NCBI GenBank assembly: GCA_947589535.1
Contig: CANQAS010000008.1
Location: forward strand, 1-33,560
Direction of reading: 5' to 3'
Length of the DNA stretch: 33,560 nucleotides
DNA from: an uncultured Bacilli bacterium
GTDB taxonomy: Bacteria; Bacillota_I; Bacilli_A; RF39; UBA660
Shown: piece after piece, positions 27,802 through 33,560 of the stretch
How the letters are laid out: each line of letters opens with the position of its first letter
Position numbering within the stretch: position 1 is the stretch's first letter
The notes under the pieces: generated by a model
Database searches by the model: none
Seen by the model: only the letters and a program-made list of their open reading frames with translations
Told to the model about the DNA's origin: nothing
Translations under genes and position numbers: made by a program

Positions 27802-28098
27802 CAAGAGCCATATTAATATCATTTTCAAATGGTGTTTTTTTATGCTAGATCCAGCGGTTAAGTATAATAAACCTTCTTCATAACCATCAATATCTAAACT
27901 TCCTCTAATTGGGATTTTAAATACTTTTCCGTTTGCAATAGTATCAGGTAAAATAGAATAATTACCATAATTAAACTGCTTGCAAATATAATTTAAATTT
28001 ATATTTTTGATATTAAATTTATCTAGTAATTGTATTGCGTTATGGTTGGCTTCTTGTTCTTCTCAAAGTTTTAAGCTATTTTCTAATTCTTTTGACAT
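27790..28098 (-). pseudogene. Hypothetical protein gene with in-frame TGA and poly-A frameshift
   Basis: Reading MSKELENSLKL*EEQEANHNAIQLLDKFNIKNINLNYICKQFNYGNYSILPDTIANGKVFKIPIRGSLDIDGYEEGLLYLTAGSSIKK; a -1 shift at AAAAAAA gives a plausible tail TPFENDINMALEELIKSL*. Confidence 0.6.
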
Positions 28099-28140
28099 AA
28101 TGAATCTCCATTAAATTTATTAGATATTTTATCATGCAAA

Positions 28141-28503
28141 TTAAATAAAAGTCAAATTTATCTCTTTTTTTATCCATTTCATTAACAATTCTACGATACT
28201 ATTTATTTGTTCTTTTGTTAATTCTTTATCTTTTGGTATACCATACCATTTTTCTAAGCAGCCACGGCAACAGCAAGCACAAGCGTGTTGGGCGATAAAC
28301 ACTGGATGTCCTTTCATTGGTGTTTGTTTACCATCATTTGGTATGTTTGATGGCGCAAGACGTTTATTTATGAAATCATAAGCGTGTACTTTAATGATAT
28401 CCATACCTTTTTCATTTATATAATCTATCATATATTTTCTTAAATGAAAACTAGCCCTAAACTTTGATTTAGATAGTTTATTTAACATTAAATCATAATC
28501 CAT
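28141..28503 (-). CDS. DUF4186 family protein
   Basis: RLAPSNIPNDGKQTPMKGHPVFIAQHACACCCRGCLEKWYGI. Confidence 0.88.
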   Translation of the reverse strand: MDYDLMLNKLSKSKFRASFHLRKYMIDYINEKGMDIIKVHAYDFINKRLAPSNIPNDGKQTPMKGHPVFIAQHACACCCRGCLEKWYGIPKDKELTKEQINSIVELLMKWIKKEINLTFI

Positions 28504-28710
28504 ATAATAACCTCTAATGTAATTATAATACTATTTTAAAAAATAAAAAGCTTTTATTGAGAAAATTCATATATTTTATGGATTAAAAAATGATACAGTT
28601 AAATAACTAGTGTGTTGAAGTTGCATTCGAACTTATGATGTTTCTTTTTGTTTTACGAAGTTTGTTTAATTTGTATTCATAAATATAATAATAATTGGTT
28701 GTTTTAATAA

Positions 28711-28746
28711 TAAAAGACATCTAATTCGTAAGAATTAAATGTCTGT
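28711..28746 (-). terminator. Terminator downstream of dapA
   Basis: agacatctaatt/aattaaatgtct hairpin. Confidence 0.6.
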
Positions 28747-28763
28747 GTAATTTTGATAAATAA

Positions 28764-29657
28764 CTATAATGATTTTACAAAGCTTTCAATTATGTTTGTT
28801 AGTTCTTTTGTCTTTTCATTATCTAATTCTATTAATGGTTCTCTTAAGATACCAGAATCCATATACATGATTTCCATAGCTTTTTTAACAGGTATAGGAT
28901 TAACATCACAGAATAAACCTTTACATAGGTTTAAGGCATTTTTTTGCATTGCGATTGCTTTAATTTTACTGCCCTCTAAATATTCCATAACCATATCGTG
29001 AGTATACTGTGGATAAATATTTGCAAGTACAGATATAACTCCAATACCACCTTTATCTAGGATATCTACTATTTGATCATCATTACCTGAATATATATCT
29101 AGTGCGCCACTTTTTGCTATTTTTTTAACTTGATTTAAATTTCCAGATGCTTCTTTAATAGCAATAACGTTTTCGTTTTCTTTCGCAATTTGAATTGCCG
29201 TTTCTGCTTCAATGTTAACACCGGTTCTAGATGGAACATTATACATTATTACCGGAATATTAACACTTTTTGCAATTCTGTGATAATATAGTTTTAAACC
29301 ATTCTGATTAGTTTTGTTATAATATGGTGTAACACATAATAATCCATCTGCTCCCATTTTTTCTGCTTTCATAGATAGTTCTACAGCTCTTTTAGTATTA
29401 TTAGAACCGGTACCTGCTATAACGGTAATTCTTCCATTAGCAATTCTTATGCATTCTTTAATGCATTTTTCATGCTCTTTTTCTGTTAAGGTAGATGATT
29501 CACCAGTAGTACCACAAATAATAATGCTATCAGTTCCGTTTTCAATATGAAATTCTATTAATTGTTCTAGTTTTTCATAGTCGACAACTATCTCTCCATT
29601 AATGTCTTTTTTAAATGGTGTAATTAAGGCAACACCAGAGCCCCTAAAAATAGACAT
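28764..29657 (-). CDS. dapA: 4-hydroxy-tetrahydrodipicolinate synthase
   Basis: GSGVALITPFKKD, CGTTGESSTLTEKEH, YYNKTNQNGL, VIMYNVPSRTGVNI, AIKEASGN. Confidence 0.93.
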   Translation of the reverse strand: MSIFRGSGVALITPFKKDINGEIVVDYEKLEQLIEFHIENGTDSIIICGTTGESSTLTEKEHEKCIKECIRIANGRITVIAGTGSNNTKRAVELSMKAEKMGADGLLCVTPYYNKTNQNGLKLYYHRIAKSVNIPVIMYNVPSRTGVNIEAETAIQIAKENENVIAIKEASGNLNQVKKIAKSGALDIYSGNDDQIVDILDKGGIGVISVLANIYPQYTHDMVMEYLEGSKIKAIAMQKNALNLCKGLFCDVNPIPVKKAMEIMYMDSGILREPLIELDNEKTKELTNIIESFVKSL

Positions 29658-29665
29658 ATAAAAAG

Positions 29666-29697
29666 CCCTCCTTCTATACTTTATTTTAAAAGGAGGG
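29666..29697 (-). promoter_or_regulatory. Terminator-like hairpin sequestering the dapA Shine-Dalgarno
   Basis: On the minus strand, ccctcctt pairs with aaggaggg, followed by ctttttat and then ATG. Confidence 0.6.
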
Positions 29698-29956
29698 TTT
29701 TAATGACAATTTTATAGTAGCACTTTATCTTTCAATGACAGTCATATAATTAAAATTATAATGCATATTACTTTTAATAGCTGCAACATAAGTATACGCA
29801 TATGCTACTACAGTATTTTTACGTTGTAAATGTTTTTTTGATTATACCAGTGAAACTACTTATAGAAAATAAAAATATAGTATAAGTTAAAATAACTAAA
29901 TAAAATTATCTAGTTATTTTCTTTGCTTTTGGTAAAACATGTCAATCTTTAAGTAT

Positions 29957-29992
29957 ATTAAAACTCGAACTACATTGGTTCGAGTTTTATAT
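29957..29992 (-). terminator. Terminator after the tRNA
   Basis: aaactcgaac-tacattg-gttcgagttt. Confidence 0.65.
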
Positions 29993-29997
29993 TAATT

Positions 29998-30074
29998 TGG
30001 TAGCGAGAGAGGGGATCGAACCCACGACCTTTCGGGTATGAACCGAACGCTCTAGCCAGCTGAGCTATCTCGCC
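29998..30074 (-). tRNA. tRNA with CAT anticodon (elongator Met or Ile2)
   Basis: Reverse strand ggcgagatagctcagctggctagagcgttcggttcatacccgaaaggtcgtgggttcgatcccctctctcgctacca; complete cloverleaf and encoded CCA. Confidence 0.93.
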
Positions 30075-30270
30075 ATGAACTGCATTAATATAATAGCAAG
30101 AAATAAAGGTTTAATCAAGTGTTTTTTAAAAAAAAATTAGTTACTTAATAAACTTTTTAAAAAGTTTAAAAAAAAGATAAAATTTTGTTGATTATTACAA
30201 AATTTAACTTTATAATATATAGCTATATGGTGGCTAATAGCCTAGTAATTATTAAGTAAGAGGTAAGAAT

Positions 30271-30873
30271 ATGAACTATGAAACAAAAGAAATAAAAACA
30301 AAACGCTTAATAATGAAAAGGGGAAAAAAAGAAGATTATATGAAAGTTTACGAATATGATTATTCTGAACTTAAAGGAATTGACGGAATAGTTAAATTTG
30401 TAAAAAAAGATTTAAAAAAATTAGAATTATTATTTAAAAATGGCATGAAAAAATATTTCACTAAAATAAAAAAAGGACATATGTTTGATTGGATTATATA
30501 TTTAAATGATAGTCCAATTGGTAACATATTAACTGTTGATGAAAATATAGCTAAAAAAGAAATTGAAGTTTCTTTTAATATTCATCCGTCATACTGGGGA
30601 AGAGGATATATGCCTGAAGCTTTAGAAGGTGTTATTGAGTATTTATATGAAATTGGATATGATAATGTTATATGTACTTATTATGATGGTAATTTAAAAG
30701 CTAAAAGAGTATTAGATAAATTAGGATTTAAGCCATATAAATTACTTAAGGATTCATTCAAAAGTAAAAATGGCAACTTAGTTGATGAATATAAAGTAAT
30801 AATTACTAAGGAAGATTGGTTTTCTAGAACGGGTAGATTAGATCAATTAAAAGGGTTGAAGAATTCTTTTTAG
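30271..30873 (+). CDS. GNAT family acetyltransferase
   Basis: KTKRLIMKRGKKEDY, VSFNIHPSYWGRGYMPEAL, NLKAKRVLDKLGFK. Confidence 0.88.
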   Translation: MNYETKEIKTKRLIMKRGKKEDYMKVYEYDYSELKGIDGIVKFVKKDLKKLELLFKNGMKKYFTKIKKGHMFDWIIYLNDSPIGNILTVDENIAKKEIEVSFNIHPSYWGRGYMPEALEGVIEYLYEIGYDNVICTYYDGNLKAKRVLDKLGFKPYKLLKDSFKSKNGNLVDEYKVIITKEDWFSRTGRLDQLKGLKNSF

Positions 30874-30887
30874 AATTCTTTTTTTAT
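30856..30887 (+). terminator. Terminator overlapping the GNAT stop codon
   Basis: aagaattc-ttttta-gaattcttttttt. Confidence 0.65.
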
Positions 30888-30914
30888 GCTATAATTATCA
30901 CAGGAGGATTTACA

Positions 30915-31913
30915 ATGAAAATATTAGTAACTGGTGGAACAGGTTTTATTGGTAGTCATACTTGTGTTGAGTTACTTGATGCAGGTTATGAAGTAGTTAT
31001 AATAGATAACCTTTCCAATTCAAAAATAGAAGTTAAGGATTATATTGAGCAAATAACAGGTAAAACGGTTGGTTTTTATGAAGGAGATGTTTGCGATAAA
31101 GAAGTTTTAAGAAAGATATTTAGTGAAAACAAGATAGATGCGATAATTCACTTTGCAGGGTATAAAGCGGTAGGTGAATCTGTTTTAAAGCCAATTATGT
31201 ATTATAGAAATAATTTGGATTCAACCATGTCATTAATTGAAGTCGCTAATGAATTTAATGTTAAAAAAATAGTATTTTCATCAAGTGCAACGGTATATGG
31301 TAGTCCAAAAAGTTTGCCTATTAAAGAAGATTTTCCATTATCTACAACTAATCCATATGGAACAACTAAATTAATGATAGAAAGAATCTTAAGAGATTTA
31401 TATGTATCTGATAATGAATGGAGTATAGCAATACTTAGATATTTTAATCCAATTGGTGCACATAAATCAGGATTAATTGGAGAAAATCCAAATGGTATTC
31501 CTAATAATTTAATGCCATATATAATAAAAGTAGCTACCGGAGAATTAGATTGCTTAGGAGTATTTGGTAATGATTATGACACTCATGATGGTACCGGTGT
31601 TAGGGATTTTATTCACGTTGTTGATTTGGCAAAAGGTCATGTTAAAGCAATCGAAAAAGTACTTAGCGAAACAGGTTGTGATGCATATAATTTAGGAACA
31701 GGAAACGGTTATAGTGTACTTGACTTAGTTAATACTTTCATGAAAGTTAATAATGTTAAAGTTGAGTATGAAATAAAAGAAAGACGTCCTGGTGATATAG
31801 GAGCTTGCTATGCAGATCCATCTTATGCTTATGAAAAATTAGGTTGGAAAGCAGAAAAAGACATAAATGAAATGTGCCGAGATGCATATAATTTTGTAAT
31901 GAAGGATAAGTAG
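30915..31913 (+). CDS. galE: UDP-glucose 4-epimerase
   Basis: VTGGTGFIGSHTCVELL, FAGYKAVGESV, SSSATVYGSP, NPYGTTKLMIE, GTGVRDFIHVVDLAKGH. Confidence 0.95.
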   Translation: MKILVTGGTGFIGSHTCVELLDAGYEVVIIDNLSNSKIEVKDYIEQITGKTVGFYEGDVCDKEVLRKIFSENKIDAIIHFAGYKAVGESVLKPIMYYRNNLDSTMSLIEVANEFNVKKIVFSSSATVYGSPKSLPIKEDFPLSTTNPYGTTKLMIERILRDLYVSDNEWSIAILRYFNPIGAHKSGLIGENPNGIPNNLMPYIIKVATGELDCLGVFGNDYDTHDGTGVRDFIHVVDLAKGHVKAIEKVLSETGCDAYNLGTGNGYSVLDLVNTFMKVNNVKVEYEIKERRPGDIGACYADPSYAYEKLGWKAEKDINEMCRDAYNFVMKDK

Positions 31914-31914
31914 T

Positions 31915-32403
31915 ATGATTGATGTTAATAATGAAAAAATAGAACTAAGTGAAATTGATATAGAAAGGATAGAAAATATATCTTTACTTTTAAGTCAAAA
32001 AGATTTTTCTGGAGCTAAATTACTATTTAATCGAATAATAGGATTTATTAATAAACAAAATTTTATTCAAAATTTAGAGGTTATAAAAAAATCTATAGAT
32101 AAAGGCCGAGAACTTAGGGTAATAATTGATTCTAAAGATGAAGGAGATAGGTTACTTGAAAATCTTGGAATTAAAGAAAAGGCTTTTTCTAGTTCTGATA
32201 TGGATGAAGAGGCTAAGCTTATTGTTTATATTGGGCAATCTATTATTAATCAGTTAGAATTAGATAATATGTATTTAAATAATGAAAAAGAAGTTGAAGA
32301 TATTCTTGATGAATTAAATGCTTTTGTAGATAAAAACGCCTTTGGTGATTGGTTTGATGAAGATGATTTAAATTGGAGAGAAAAAAATGTTAAAAAGAAT
32401 TAA
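31915..32403 (+). CDS. Hypothetical acidic protein
   Basis: ORF directly after galE; overlaps the next ORF. Confidence 0.55.
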   Translation: MIDVNNEKIELSEIDIERIENISLLLSQKDFSGAKLLFNRIIGFINKQNFIQNLEVIKKSIDKGRELRVIIDSKDEGDRLLENLGIKEKAFSSSDMDEEAKLIVYIGQSIINQLELDNMYLNNEKEVEDILDELNAFVDKNAFGDWFDEDDLNWREKNVKKN

Positions 32404-32989
32404 TAATCTATTAATATTTATATTTTCATTAGCATCAATTTGTTTTTTTGTAAGAGATTTAAACATAGGTGCTAACCAAAGATTTTTAGGGGATTTATCA
32501 ATGGTATTTGTTCTGTTAATACCAAAATTATTAAGAAAATTATTTAAAATAAAAATAACAGATGCAATGGAATTTACGTATGTTATATTTGTTATTCTTG
32601 CTCAGTTTTTAGGAAGTGTAGTTAACTTATATAATAATGATACAACTTGGTGGTATGATTTGTTTACTCACTTTTCATCTGGGGTATTAACTACGGTTTT
32701 AGCTTTAGTTATAATGAGCTGGCTTGGAGTTTATAAAGAAAAAAACAAATGGTTTAATCTTTTGTTTATGGTAAGTTTTACACTTATGGTAGCATCATTA
32801 TGGGAATTCTTAGAATTCGGTACTGATACGTTTTTAGGTATGAACGTACAGCATTCACTAGAAACTGGTGTTCGTGATACCATGGAAGATATGTTAATAG
32901 CTTTCTTAGGAAGTATAATAGTAAGTGTAACTTATTTATTAGAAGAAAAAAAGAAAATTATAAAAAAAATAGTAGACGCCTTAAAATAA
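32387..32989 (+). CDS. Membrane protein, YjdF/DUF2238-like
   Basis: WWYDLFTHFSSGVLTTVLALVI, SLWEFLEFGTD, TMEDMLIAFLGS. Confidence 0.65.
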   Translation: MLKRINNLLIFIFSLASICFFVRDLNIGANQRFLGDLSMVFVLLIPKLLRKLFKIKITDAMEFTYVIFVILAQFLGSVVNLYNNDTTWWYDLFTHFSSGVLTTVLALVIMSWLGVYKEKNKWFNLLFMVSFTLMVASLWEFLEFGTDTFLGMNVQHSLETGVRDTMEDMLIAFLGSIIVSVTYLLEEKKKIIKKIVDALK

Positions 32990-32995
32990 CGTTTA

Positions 32996-33523
32996 CTATT
33001 TTTTAATACCATATATTAAATTTATTGGATCCATAAATAATTCCCGGTTAGGTGGAAAATAAGTTAATATTCCGAAAATTACATATACAGTAATAGTAAA
33101 TATAATAGCCATGTTTTCTAATTTTAAATTATCTTTTTTCATTATTAAGTATGATATTACTTCTGATATCATTATTGTAATTAACATAATTATTATGGTT
33201 ATTACTAAGTTTTCTCCAATTGCATTATAAACTGGCATAAATATTATAAGAAAAATTGGAATAGAAGCTAAAGCCGCAGTAAAGTTAGATATACATACGT
33301 TGTTAATATCTAGTTTTTTAGTTTTAACTATTATTTTTTGTATTACACCTGCAATTAATATACTTCCAAATAATATTTTCATATGTTCCCATATACTTTC
33401 ATTAACTGGTGCTATAATACTGGTTACAAAACATGGTGCTTTATCATATAAAAAATGAAGTGGAAAAGTAATTAAAAACGCAATAACTGTGCCAAGTATT
33501 TTTAACTTTTTAATTTTATTCAT
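32996..33523 (-). CDS. Membrane protein, DUF6512-like
   Basis: TFPLHFLYD...APVNESIWEHMKILFGSIL; SD ggaggt upstream. Confidence 0.65.
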   Translation of the reverse strand: MNKIKKLKILGTVIAFLITFPLHFLYDKAPCFVTSIIAPVNESIWEHMKILFGSILIAGVIQKIIVKTKKLDINNVCISNFTAALASIPIFLIIFMPVYNAIGENLVITIIIMLITIMISEVISYLIMKKDNLKLENMAIIFTITVYVIFGILTYFPPNRELFMDPINLIYGIKK

Positions 33524-33560
33524 TTTGCACCTCCGATTAATAATATGATTAATTAATAAT

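Noticed and set aside
27782-28100. UGA=Trp recoding (code 4) suggested by the in-frame TGA
   Set aside because: Trp is encoded by TGG in long intact ORFs throughout, many genes end in TGA, and readthrough of the VirB4 N-terminal TGA soon hits TAG.
28620-28660. Possible tRNA remnant (agttgcattcgaactt)
   Set aside because: Only a short palindrome with a T-loop-like heptamer; no other tRNA arms.
28753-29001. Plus-strand ORF
   Set aside because: Antisense to dapA.

Overview
This is an AT-rich, low-GC Gram-positive (Firmicutes/Bacilli-like) chromosomal window. It has two parts. (1) About 0.6-17.5 kb holds a contiguous, co-oriented type IV secretion (T4SS)-like locus: two VirB2-like pilin-type proteins, a VirB6/TrbL-like channel split over two ORFs, a VirB3/PrgI-like protein, a VirB4 ATPase with its N-terminal domain on a separate overlapping ORF, several small unknown ORFs (two DUF1292-like), a 1316-codon transmembrane cell-wall-remodelling protein (SpoIID-like, NlpC/P60, SleB-like and M23 regions), an LppM-like lipoprotein, and a VirD4/TraG coupling ATPase with a repetitive Pro/Gly tail. 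No relaxase, integrase, replication, maintenance or obvious cargo gene is visible in the window. (2) About 17.5-33.5 kb is ordinary chromosome: rhodanese, RmuC, RNHCP protein, ScpA/ScpB, SPFH protein, tRNA-Leu(CAA), MurC, SDR, DUF4186, DapA, tRNA with CAT anticodon, GNAT, GalE and membrane proteins. The main candidate for a new system is the relaxase-less T4SS with its large wall hydrolase and Cys-rich exported components. It is bracketed by two diverged copies of a ~70-nt intergenic sequence. Smaller observations include a terminator-like hairpin that sequesters the dapA Shine-Dalgarno, a doubly lesioned pseudogene, and HD- and NUDIX-like proteins with degenerate catalytic motifs. All family assignments come from reading motifs by eye; no database search was run.
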